This document shows, piece after piece, positions 21,273-30,994 of a DNA stretch of 64,000 bases. Position numbers and translations under genes: made by a program. The notes beneath the pieces were generated by a model, which did no database searches, had not been told where the DNA came from, and saw only the letters and a list, made by a program, of their open reading frames with translations. This DNA comes from Prorocentrum cordatum. Lineage: Eukaryota; Sar; Dinophyceae; Prorocentrales; Prorocentraceae. The stretch spans positions 97,672-161,671 of the forward strand of contig CAUYUJ010019084.1 of NCBI GenBank assembly GCA_963575745.1, given 5' to 3'. How positions within the stretch are numbered: position 1 is the first letter of the stretch; each line of letters opens with the position of its first letter.

Positions 21273-22604
21273 CTTTTCGGCCTTACTGGCTTCACGTGCG
21301 TCGGAGTGAACGGTTTGATTGGTTTGCGCCAGCGTGTCAACTTTCCTAGGAGTGAACATTTCCTTCGGCGCTTCGGCACTGTCCATCGTTGGAGGCGGGG
21401 CGGTTGCGCCGAGGCTCGCCCTTTAGGCTTTTAGGCGATGAGGGGGATGGATGGAGGAACGACTTTCAGAACTGAGAGCAACTTGCATACCTTGAGATTC
21501 CACCCCCTACAACACACTAACACACTATCCAACTAACTAGCCCACACTCTACCTGCTGTTCACCAACCCCAGGGCCTCAGGGCCCCAGGCCGGGGGAGGG
21601 CCCTCGGGCAAGAGGGAGAGGGGCACAAGTTGTGGTGGAGATGCGATGAGGATGAGGAGGATTGAGAAGGAGAGGGTGGACAGGAAGAGTTGGATTGGAG
21701 AGGAATGGGGGCTTGAACGAATAGGGGAGACAGGATCAGGAGACAGGAGGAGAGGATCAACGATCGCAGCGGCCAAATGACAATGCAATTTAATTGCAGT
21801 GAGTTGTCACGCGCAGGGGCCCGACATCGCATAGTGCAAAGTTGCAGAGCGCTGATCGCCTTCGCATTGTCGGAGACTGCGGTGTGCGCAATATTATGCT
21901 GGAGCGTGACTCATATTGGTTTCGTTTGGTTGGAAACGTTCTTCACTTTGTTTCGCGTTCCGCTGCTTTTGCCCTAGCCCGGAGCCTCAGGTGGTCGAGT
22001 CGAGTCGAGGTTCATGGTCCTGAGTCGAGGCTCATGGACTCATGCGCCTCCTCCTCTCCCTACTACTCCATCTCCTGGTCCTTCCTGCTCGCCCTCCCTC
22101 CTCTTCTTCGCCATCCTCATCCGATTATCCTCGACGGCGCGTCGCTTCCAGCGGCGCGTTGCGCAACCGCCTCGAGGGCCCGGAGCCCGGAGTCCCTGGC
22201 CCTGGAGAGAGAGACAGAGAGAGAGAGCGAGAGAGAGAGAGAGTTCAAAGGAGGAGGCGGGGGAGGCACATGCATGCCACCTGGCACCACCGGGTCACCA
22301 CCGCCTGCCATCTGTCCGTGGGCACTCGCGGGGATATGCCCCACACTGGTGGGGCGGCGGGCGGTTCAGCCCCACTTGGGGGCCCCGCATTCGCGGGGCA
22401 GCGGTTCGGGGGAGGAGGAGTCGGGGGATTCAACGAGAGAGAGAGAGAGTGTGTGTGTATATGTATATATATATATATATATATAGTCCGCGCGACACGG
22501 GCTGACAAGGGGTTCAAGGGACCAACGGCTATGCGGCCCACTGAGTGGGCCGCTGATCCTCGCCAAGGACCGGCCGCCACCCAGCGCCGTTCAGAAGCTT
22601 TGCC
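21273..22604. other. Intergenic
   Basis: It holds a purine-rich patch (21,590-21,740), a (GA)n tract (22,205-22,242), GAGAGAG then (TG)n and (TA)n at 22,432-22,484, and a stretch at 21,842-21,960 that reads RLRIVGDCGVRNIML in one frame but has no other support. No gene called. Confidence 0.45.
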
Positions 22605-23006
22605 ATGGTGGTGGAGGCTTTCATCGTCCTGGCCTTCCTGAGCGGCCTATTGCTTGGCCACCTCACCAGCCGCTTCGCGGTGGGAAGGGGCGTCGCGACT
22701 GCGCCGACGTCATCGTCGTCGGAGCCGGAGCCTCTATCGGGGAGTCCTACGCGTTCGTCGAAGCGAGGCAAACCGTGCGGTACATGCTCAAAGTTCGAGA
22801 CGCAGTGGGGGGCGCACTTGCGCGCGACCTCGCCGACATCCAGCAACAGTACGACCCCCGAGGCGACTCCACCGAGTCCGAAGCGTACACTGTGGCACGT
22901 CCCGGGGAGCGCGGTGTATCATACGAAGAAGTGCGGTTACATCAAGAAGTCTGAGAACGTGAGGAGTTTGGACCTGTGCCAGACGTGCGCGAGGAAGGAC
23001 CGATAG
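22605..23006 (+). CDS. Small single-span membrane protein with Cys/His tail (133 aa)
   Basis: The ATG is in a good context (GCCATGG) after a TTCAG acceptor-like site. Residues 3-22 (VEAFIVLAFLSGLLLGHLTS) are one hydrophobic span at the very N-terminus, so a signal anchor is likely. A Ser/Thr/Pro-rich linker follows. The tail reads LWHVPGSAVYHTKKCGYIKK and then LDLCQTCARKDR: a His, then Cys-x14-Cys-x2-Cys, probably binding zinc. The stop is TAG at 23,004. The YH-x3-C and C-x2-C layout recurs in mobile-element-associated proteins, but I cannot name a family. It could be a last exon of a larger gene. Confidence 0.55.
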   Translation: MVVEAFIVLAFLSGLLLGHLTSRFAVGRGVATAPTSSSSEPEPLSGSPTRSSKRGKPCGTCSKFETQWGAHLRATSPTSSNSTTPEATPPSPKRTLWHVPGSAVYHTKKCGYIKKSENVRSLDLCQTCARKDR

Positions 23007-23883
23007 CCGCTAGTGTCCAGCCTGCAATTCAATTAACACGGGGTGCTCTAGCCGCCTGAGTCACTCAGGCGGCCACCCGAGTCAATCCCTACTGCGCATC
23101 TGCTATAGCCTCCACCTTATCCCCCTCAGCGCGAGCTTACCTGCGCCCACGGCGGGCTTGCGGCAAGCGCTTGTGCAGTGCCTTTTGTTTGATTCAAAGT
23201 GACGTAGCCCAAAATGCGCCATAATGAGAGGGCCGCATGTGCCGCAGGTGGCATCTCTGTTGCTGCTTCCCTGTTGCTTCCCTGTTGCTTTTTCCATTTC
23301 CTTTCGTACCAGGCACCATGCCATGCAGTCAGGAGACGCTCACGGGTACGCTCAGCGTTTAGGGGGCTTTGGACGACGACCATAAGACACCAAACGAATA
23401 TGAGGAGGGGGAGTGGGAGGAGGAGGAGGAGGACGACGACGACACAGGTCCCAGGTGATTTCAAGTACTTATCATATCGCTGCAGTGTTTCAAGGGGTGC
23501 TGGGGGTCCTAGGAGGATCTAGATTCTAGGTCCTAGGAGGAAACCGAGGAGGCTCTAAGACTCTAAGACCCTAAGAGGCGCCCAAGACGCACACCACAGG
23601 GATCTAGGACGAAAAACAAGCGGGACGAGAGAGGAGGGGATCCAACCCGTAGTTCTCACCATAGAGTCCGATAGAACCCCTGAAGAGTTTAGACCGCTCT
23701 GCACCACCAGCCTCTCCCCGTTGATTGAATTTGAGCGTCTGATGGTTGAAGTATCGGAATCATTTGTGCAGTTGTATGCCCTCCGCAACAATTGACATTC
23801 GGGCTAGCCAAACGTGACTACCCTCAGTGTGTGACACTCATCGAACGAACTACTGCTTTGTGAGCCTACTCGGACTTAACAGC
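23007..23883. other. Intergenic region before the five-exon gene
   Basis: It holds a near-perfect palindrome at 23,051-23,073, a (GAG/GAC)n patch at 23,405-23,445 and recurring CTAGGTCCTAGGAGG words. An AACAG site ends at 23,883 directly before the next ATG. No coding signal stands out. Confidence 0.5.
23051..23073. repeat. Palindrome / hairpin
   Basis: Arms GCCGCCTGAGT and ACTCAGGCGGC are exact reverse complements separated by one C. It lies 45 bp after the small membrane-protein gene's stop. It could act in 3' end formation or be chance; a site role is not shown. Confidence 0.8.
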
Positions 23884-24639
23884 ATGGCTGCCCCGTCGAC
23901 CCCCGCTCCCTGCATCAGCAGCTTCATCGCTGATGGGCCGCGCATGTGTTGCTCGTGCGGCGTCAAGAGCGACAAGCCCGGCCAGGGTTGGGCCAAGTAC
24001 ACGGTGATCAACAAAGGGAAGGAGTCTGAGCGCCGTGAGCCTATTGAAGATCTTTGTGACATTTGCCCGCTCGGGGTGGTACATGGCCAGTTCGACTTCG
24101 CGTCCAAGTCTGGCTTGGAGTCTGCGGTCCGCTCAAACCCTAGCGTTGGCGCTAGGGTCCACGCGGCCGGCCTGGCGGCCAAGGACAAGGGCCTCGGCAA
24201 GCAGACGTTCCAGATGCAGAGCGCCGAGGAAGTGACCAGCACGACGGCCGAGCTCGTCCAATGGGGCAAGCTAATCGACAAAGATCAGTTCTCAACCCAG
24301 TTCGGCTTCGACCCGGAGACCAAGGACATCAAAGAGAGCAGCATCGAGGGCCGTTACGGGACCAAAGCGGGCTATTGCGTCGAGGACGTCGAGGCTGGGT
24401 GCCAGATCCGCTTCAGCACGACGTTTCAGGTCAGTGGGACGGCCACCATTGTGCCGCCAGAGCGCCAGGTTCGTGAGAACCAAGGTATGGACGTCTTCAA
24501 GCGCGGCGCTTTCAAGGTGGTCGGGACCGAGGGCATGCAGGTCACGCCGTACTCCGCCGCCGACCTGGATATTATCAAGCGGGAGGTCCTTGCCGAGCAG
24601 GACCGCGCGATGCAGGACTTCGCAGCGGCCAACGCCCAG
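23884..24639 (+). CDS. Zinc-binding protein of unknown function, exon 1 of 5
   Basis: The start is chosen at the ATG of MAAPSTPAPCISSF. It follows an AACAG acceptor-like site, and upstream in-frame codons look untranslated. The exon encodes 252 residues. Two Cys pairs (Cys22-x2-Cys25 and Cys58-x2-Cys61) bracket 32 residues, a zinc-ribbon-like layout. It continues through STTAELVQWGKLIDKDQF and ends AANAQ before a GC donor at 24,640. The five exons, all joined in phase 0, give about 1,119 residues. No domain family is recognised. By analogy with other lineage-specific dinoflagellate proteins having an N-terminal Cys cluster and long helical body, it may be element-borne, but that is speculation. 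Confidence 0.8.
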
Positions 24640-25104
24640 GCCGGGGCCCAGGGGGGTCTGGGGCAAAGGGAGGGAGGGAACCGAAGAAGGGATGAGGGAG
24701 CAGGAAGGAGGAGCTGGGAGGAGGGAGGAGGGAAGAGGTGGAGTGATCCAGTGGAGTGCGAGATCCATGGGTCCATGACCCATGGAGCTCAGACTGGGCT
24801 CCAACCTCCATCACCTCCTCCCTTCTCCTCCTCCTCGTCCTCCCCTGCCTCCGTCCTCCTCCTCATCCTCCTTTCCTATCCTCTCGCCCTCCTCCTCCTC
24901 CTCCTCCTCCTCCTCCTCATGTTACCTGTTGTTCCTCCCTCGGTCCTACCTCCTCCTTCCTACCTCCGCCGACCTCTCTTACCTTCTGCTACTCCTCCCT
25001 CATCTTTCTGTTGCATTTGCTGTGTTGCATTTGCTCCTCCATCCTCCCTGCTGCTGCCGCTTCTTCTTATTATCCTCTCCCCCGTCGTTCCTCCCCCCCT
25101 CCAG

Positions 25105-25845
25105 GCCCCCGATGGATCCGCCATGACCGACGAGGAGCCTCAGCCTATGGAGGTTGAAACCATGGAGGTGATGCTCGCCGACGAAAACGAGGAGGAGGCC
25201 GCGGCGCCCCCCAGCAAGGGCTCGGGCGGCCGTGGCCGCAAGGGGAAAGGTCGTGGGGACACCAGCGCCGGCAGGGCCAGGGGAAAGGGGGACAGCGGCG
25301 GCAGGGGTCAACGACGGCGCCTGTCCGACGCGTCTTCCGCTTGCGGCAGCGCCGCCGCCACGCCCGCCACGCCGAGTCCAGCATCGAAGATGGCCCGATC
25401 CTCGTATTCTGAGAAGGTCCCGAGACCCGGCGGTGGCGGTGGCCAGCTTCCGAAGGGGCAGACCTACATCAACAAGGTCGCCGACATCCATAGCATCTTG
25501 GATGGCAGCTACACCCCCAACATGGACTTGTACCAGCTGCGACGGCTGATGAACTCGCTGACTGGCGAGGATGGCAGGGTCTCCGACCCTGGACTCTTCC
25601 AGCAGATGAAGTCAGCATCGGAGCTCGCGGCGCACGCCAAGGAGATGGCGCCCACCAGGCTCATGCTGCTGGACGACGCGACGCTCAAGGTCAGCCTCAA
25701 AGCGCTGAAGTCCAGAGGAGTGATACTGCAGCTGGTGACCAAGAAGGGCTTGTGGCATCGCCAGGTCGTCGCGGCCGTCAAGGACCTGAACTTCCAGAAG
25801 CTCAGTCAGCTGTTCCTCGGCTCCCCCAGCGGCTCCAGCGACGAG
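25105..25845 (+). CDS. Zinc-binding protein of unknown function, exon 2 of 5
   Basis: It follows a CTCCAG acceptor after a CTC-rich intron and encodes 247 residues. It starts APDGSAMTDEEPQPMEVE, then has an Arg/Gly/Lys-rich low-complexity segment (SGGRGRKGKGRG, GDSGGRGQRRR) typical of RNA- or DNA-contacting tails. Then comes a helical domain (DLYQLRRLMNSL, LMLLDDATLKVSLKALKSRG). A GC donor after GAC GAG (25,846-25,847) gives a phase-0 junction. The open frame running on to 26,430 through GTGGG repeats is intronic. Confidence 0.8.
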
Positions 25846-26055
25846 GCGAGGGCTTGCCGAAATGAGCAGGAGGATCCGAAGAGTCAGATGAGGAGCAAGA
25901 TGGGGCTGGGGCCCGGGGACAGGAGGGAGGTTACGACGACGACGACGACCGACGGCCCTCTCCGCGGCGGGAGCACGAGCCCCAGAGAGGCAGGGGGCCG
26001 AGGCGGCAGGGTACCCTCCACTTCACTTCCTCCACTCCGCCTTCACTTTCTCCAG

Positions 26056-26400
26056 CCTCCGCCCACCCACCATCCACTCACCACCCACCACCCACCCACC
26101 AGTGGTGCGTGGGCCGCGTGGGTGGTGGGTGGTGGGCAGGTGGTGGGTGGTCGGTGGTGGGTGGGTTTTGGGTGGGTGGTCGGTTGTCGGTGGGTTGGTG
26201 GTGGGTGGTGGGTGGGTGGTGGGTGGTGGGTGGTGGGTGGGTGGTGGGTGGTGGTGGGTGGTGGGTGGTGGGTGGTGGGTGGTGGGCCCACCCCCACCGA
26301 CCCACCCACCACCCACCGACCACCACCCACCCACCACCCACCACCACCCACCGACCACCACCCACCCACCACCCACCCACCCACCCACCTACCACCCACT
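26056..26400. repeat. Intronic (GTGGGTGG)n / (CCACCCAC)n array
   Basis: CCACCCACC units at 26,060-26,100, then GTGGGTGG units at 26,115-26,285, then CCACCCACC again at 26,290-26,400. The two polarities can pair into a very long hairpin, and the G-rich half can form G-quadruplexes. It lies in the 585-bp intron between exons 2 and 3. Confidence 0.9.
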
Positions 26401-26430
26401 GATTGGGGAATATTGCATACCTCACTCTAG

Positions 26431-26628
26431 GCGGACGCCGACCCTTCCTACTGTACGTGGCCTACCTTGATGTCAGAGATCGAGATCCAGGACCGCGTCG
26501 AGTGTCTCTCGTACGTCATCGTCGACCTCGTACTCTTGCCAGTGGTGGTAGCGGGCAGCATGCAGGGCTACACCCAGAAGGTGCTGCAATGCTGCAAGGT
26601 CGTCCTGGATATTCTCACGAACAACCAG
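26431..26628 (+). CDS. Zinc-binding protein of unknown function, exon 3 of 5
   Basis: It follows a CTCTAG acceptor and encodes 66 residues: ADADPSYCTWPTLMSEIE, then an aliphatic helix (LSYVIVDLVLLPVVVAGS) and QKVLQCCKVVLDILTNNQ. The donor seems to be GA (26,629-26,630) after CAG, keeping phase 0 with exon 4. A GA donor a few bases further is also possible. Confidence 0.7.
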
Positions 26629-26728
26629 GAGGAGGATCTTCTCCTCGAACCCTCCTCCTACTCAGTCCTACTCTACTCCTCCATCCCCTACATTGACTCT
26701 ACATTCCCGCCCGCACCTGCTCCGCTAG

Positions 26729-27751
26729 GAGCTCGTCCAGATCAAGACGTGCTGCAGAGGCGTGGCTGCCATCCTCGACCCGCTGCCAGGTGCCTGCGGA
26801 TCTGAGCCGGCGGACGTCGAGTTCGTCTGGGCTGAGGAGGAGGAGGGGGGCCACCACGACGACCCTTCCGAGCACCAGAAGCGCATGACACTGCTCCGCA
26901 AAGCGATCACCGGGGAGGCGACCATCAAGGCTCTCTATGCTCAGTGGGAGGCCTCTCTCTTGTTACCCGACCAGACCGGCGAGGTGGCCAACCTCAGGAC
27001 AGCCGTGGACGCTCTCAAGGGTGACACCGCCGACGCAAACAAGTTCCGAGATGTCTTCAAGTTGATGCCTAAGTTGCAGATGAACCTCCGCGATGGGGCC
27101 CTGCAGGACATCGAGACTGAGGTCATGTCCTGCGTGGCGGAGCGCGTCAAGGAGATCCAGGGCATTGACCAGATGGAAGGTGACCGCCTGGCGCGTTGCT
27201 TAGCAGAATTCTACCCCGACGCTAACGCATGCATGATTGGGTGCAAGCCTGGTGCCTTCAAGACTTCTCTGAAGAAGGAGTTGGGCGTGCTCGCGCCATT
27301 GCAGGCGGCCTCGCAGTCCCTTCAAATGGTCGTTGCTCTCGACAACGCGTGCAAGAGCATTGAAGAAGGCCCTGGGGGTGGAGTCATCCTGGCGGATTCG
27401 GTCGATGAGCAGGGCCGCATCAACGATGACTGGGCCAAACTCTTTGAGGCCAGGAAGGCTTGCCACGGCCAGAAGATCCCACCGCTTGCTGGCGACGACG
27501 ACCAGAGGAACATTTCGATCAGAGCCTTCTACCGCCGTATTTGGGATATCATCCAGAGCCAACCATTCAGCGAGTGGCACGGCCTCGACGCTTGTCGGAT
27601 CAATCTCGTCAAGGACATCGGCGACATGCTTCCTCAAGAAGAGCGTGCCAATGGCTCCGACATTGCTTTCCAGATGGCCATCCGCATCGTCGAGATCCAC
27701 TCCATCATGGTATTCCTGGGGATGTGCGAGCCAGATGCCAAGAGCCAGGAG
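26729..27751 (+). CDS. Zinc-binding protein of unknown function, exon 4 of 5
   Basis: It follows a CCGCTAG acceptor and encodes 341 residues in one frame with strongly G/C-ending codons, from ELVQIKTCCRGVAAIL to EPDAKSQE. It is mainly helical (RMTLLRKAITGEATIKALYA, AFQMAIRIVEIHSIMVFLG) with no named motif. The donor is a canonical GT at 27,752, followed by a 229-bp intron. The frame's run-on to a stop at 27,808 is intronic. Confidence 0.85.
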
Positions 27752-27980
27752 GTCCGCGCCCGGGGGCCCGAGTATAGTAGTACCAGGACGTTCCAAATGC
27801 GTTTCTGACGGGGCGGGGCAAGATTCTGACCGAGGGCCCTCAGAGCCTCAGGGCCTCAGGAGGGGAGGGGGACGGATAAGGCGAGGGTCGGGCCAGCGAG
27901 TGGGGCCCCTGCCTCCCTTGGGCCCCGGGGCCGCCGTCGTCATCGAGAATCGCGGCTGATCGATTTCACCCCGCACTTAG

Positions 27981-28622
27981 GTCGACAAGCTCACGCGCAC
28001 CCTCGCGCTGGCGCCCATCAAGGCCCCCGCTGAGGACGACGCAGAAACGATCCGCATGCTTAGGAGTCTGACTGATGGCCTACGTCAGGTGAAGCAGGAC
28101 GCCAACGACCTCCGCGTTCGCCTCATCTGCGAGTTCTTAGCCGCGGCTGCAACTGACATCGAGACGATCCAGGCGAAGCTCACGAAGAACGCTTACGGCG
28201 GCAAGAACGGTCATTCATGGAAGCAGCCGTTGAACGCCAATTCGCCCATCGCCGAGGTCCGCGAGGCGGGGGACAAGCATCTCTTAAAGTTAAACGGCCA
28301 GGATATGATCGACGACTGGAAGAAGGGACTGGAAGTCGTCAGGGCGGCCCAGAAGCTGGTGGCGAAGTACAAGGACGTCGATGGCGTGAAGGAGTCTAGG
28401 GCGTTGAAGGGTACCGACGAGGCGATCAAGCAGTGTTTCGTTGTGGTGAGGGTCGCCAGGGTCACGATCACGGAGGCGCAGCTGCTTAACTGCGAGGGTG
28501 ATCCTTCGAAGGAGGATGCCAAGAAATGGGTGAAGCTCCTGGCGTCTTGCGGCGCAGATCCCTCGTCCATGCACCCAGTGTTGTACGCGATGTTGCAGAA
28601 GGTGCTCCAGGCCCAGGCCTGA
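27981..28622 (+). CDS. Zinc-binding protein of unknown function, exon 5 of 5
   Basis: It follows a CACTTAG acceptor, phase 0, and encodes 213 residues to TGA at 28,620. It reads VDKLTRTLALAPIKAPAEDD, then amphipathic helices (DDWKKGLEVVRAAQKLVAKY, TEAQLLNCEG) ending MLQKVLQAQA. No transmembrane span. Together with exon 4 it forms an all-helical C-terminal half. Function unknown. Confidence 0.85.
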   Translation, partial: VDKLTRTLALAPIKAPAEDDAETIRMLRSLTDGLRQVKQDANDLRVRLICEFLAAAATDIETIQAKLTKNAYGGKNGHSWKQPLNANSPIAEVREAGDKHLLKLNGQDMIDDWKKGLEVVRAAQKLVAKYKDVDGVKESRALKGTDEAIKQCFVVVRVARVTITEAQLLNCEGDPSKEDAKKWVKLLASCGADPSSMHPVLYAMLQKVLQAQA

Positions 28623-29975
28623 ACCTGCAATGCAGGCGATGCGTTCACGATGCTCTTTTTTTGCTCGCTTCTTGATGCTCAGGTTGATCACTTGAGTCAC
28701 TTGAGGCCGTGGTGGCGGCGATGAATGAGCCAATGTCGGCTCCGCTCTCTCTGAGTCAGACTCTGAGGCTCAGATCTTAAGTTTCTTTTCGACAGGGCGA
28801 GCGGGTCAGGGCTGAGGCTCAGGCCCGATAGTGAGGAGAGGAGGGTCCTTCTGGACCCCGTAGGTTCGCTAGCCCCGATCGGAACACCGCCACCCGGCCT
28901 CGGCACCGAAGCCTCCAGGACCTAGGAAGGACGAGGACGAGGAGGATGAGGAAGAGGACGCGGAGGAAGGAGGAACCAGCCAGTAAGCCAGAAATCTGTT
29001 GGACGGTGGAGCCCGCGCGCCCTGCAGCTCAGCAGATGTTTCTGCAGGCAGTCTGGTCAGGAGCATGTCAGTTTATTTGCCTGGGCCCAGGAGCCCCCCG
29101 TCACTTGGCCCTTCCTCACCCTCCTCTCGCCATCTTCCTGGTCCTACCTGCTCTTTCCCCTCCTCCTCCATCCACCGTCCGATGTGAAGCTCAGTGCGAC
29201 TCATACTTCTCCTGCTAGATCGTACTTTTCCTTCAGCTCCCTCCTCCCACTCCTTCCAACCATCTTCCCTCCTCATCCTCCTCCCAGTGCCTAGGTCCTG
29301 GGTCCTAGGACCCGAGCCCTCTCTCCTCCTCCGCCTCCTCCTCCCCGCCCTCCCCCTCCTGAATCTTCCTTCCCCTCCTCCTCCTTGATGCCACGGGCCC
29401 CAGGCTTAGTGCTTAGTGCGAGCGAGCATCCAGAGTCTGCGTGATTTTCGCGTTGAGTATTTTTGTCCAGCCTCCTATTCTGCCATCCCCCTGCCCTATA
29501 GGGGCCCTATGTCGCTCCTCTCCATTCTCTGTTCCATCCCGTCCCCCGATGGTGCTGGATTTTTGCTACTGCTCTGCAGCCTCGGGCCCCGGCCCCGAGA
29601 GGAGCAGTTGATTTGGTTCTCGAGTTGGGAGTGATGGCAGTTTGGGAGGGGGGGAGCAGCTGGCCAGCTGGGTACATGGTTTGGCTACTGCTCTGTGGTA
29701 ACATCGAGGATGGATTTGGGTGGAGGAGAACCACGGAATTTTGACAGCCAGGAGAGAGCGGGCAGTGAATGAAAAGCTCCACGCCTGGCAGCCAGGCAGT
29801 TGCTGGCTACAGTACTATATTCTAACGTGTGCGCGCCTGCACGGTCACCAACGTAAAATGATGTCCGCTTGTAGTAGCTGCTCCTTCCTACCTCCCTCCT
29901 ACTGCTGCCGCTGAGACTCTCTGTCTTCTCATCTCATACCTCTCTTTCCGACACCTTTCCTGGTTCGAACCGCAG
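28623..29975. other. Intergenic or intronic, pyrimidine-rich
   Basis: It holds a (GGA)n patch at 28,926-28,970, CT-rich runs (29,100-29,180 and 29,215-29,390), and nothing convincingly coding. It ends at a CCGCAG acceptor. Any 5' exon of the next gene is not identified. Confidence 0.45.
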
Positions 29976-30940
29976 GTGTGCCAGGTGTGCGCCCCCCGCC
30001 GCACGCGACGCGCCAAGCCGAGCACCACCCGTCCCTCCTGCGAGGTTGACGGGTGTATGCCATCCCGCGATGACAGGGCGAGCAGCGGCCTTCGGTCGCG
30101 CTCCCCTCGGCGTCCTCCTCGGCTCCAGCTTCGTGGCTCTCTTAGGACTCTTCGCTCTCTTCAGCTCGCGGAATCGGCTATCGCAGTACATCGCTCCCGG
30201 CTGGGGACGGACGACCCCGCAGCTATCGGAATCGACCCTTTCCTCCACCAGGCCTACGGCGTCCACGATGCCGCTCGCCGCCTCCAAGCCCTTCAACATG
30301 CCGAACACGTCGAGCGACGCGCTCGTGTCGAGGCAGGGCCCTGCCCTACGCACTTCCAGCGGTACATGGACCACATGGGTCAGGCGGTGGCGTTGGCCGC
30401 AGACCTGGTTTCCGCAAGGGCCGACTTCCTGCGGTTCACAGGCCAGCACATCATCTTTGCCAGGGACGCTCTTGGGGACCTGGTCCGCGATGGCCCACGC
30501 GTCGTTCCGCCGCCTCAAGATCCCAGTCCTAGCGTCACTCCGTGGCCTCAAGAACCTAGGTACGTTCGAACCCAGGACTGCACGACCATCCTGCGCGCCT
30601 TCATGGACGCCCTTGGCATCGACCAGCCAGAAGTCGGGGATCCACCTCTTTCGGAAGAACGCGTTCGAGAAGCTGGATGATTTGAGGCAGGCGGCAGAGG
30701 CAGCATGCGAGACAGCACCCAGGCTTGGCAGTGATCAGCACAGGCCCGACGGGCCCATGCAGCACGACTTCATCTACTCCGAGGGCCTCTACAACCGGCC
30801 CGCGTTGCTCTCGTGCGACGCGGAGGGCCTGGCTAGTCAGCCAGGCACGGCCACCACGCGCTGGTCCTCCAGCCCCCCGTGGGCGGCTGCTGGAGGGCCT
30901 GCTGGTGCGCGCCGTCAAGTACGCCAGCTCCGCGCCGTGA
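29976..30940 (+). CDS. Cys-pair protein of unknown function (frame change inside)
   Basis: It follows a CCGCAG acceptor. The first frame starts VCQVCAPRRTRRAK with Cys-x2-Cys and a later CEVDGC pair, then a clear coding run (AIGIDPFLHQAYGVHDAARR, HFQRYMDHMGQAVALAADLV, GQHIIFARDALGDLV). Between about 30,500 and 30,660 the protein-like signal moves to a second frame (FRKNAFEKLDDLRQAAEA, HDFIYSEGLYNRPALLSC). Near 30,880 it moves to a third that ends RLLEGLLVRAVKYASSAP and a TGA at 30,938. These shifts may be short introns or indels. No family is recognised. It may or may not be joined to the next entry. Confidence 0.5.
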
Positions 30941-30994
30941 GCCGGCAAGCTCTTTTCGCATCCAGCTTTGCTTTCTATGCCCGCTTGCTTGCAG

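Noticed and set aside
21842-21960. Possible exon RLRIVGDCGVRNIML
   Set aside because: Too short, no codon bias, and an equally open overlapping frame. No splice partner found.
23884-26430. Single 867-residue reading frame through the five-exon gene's first introns
   Set aside because: The middle and end are CTC- and GTGGG-repeat translations. Phase-0 splice sites bracket them, so these are introns.
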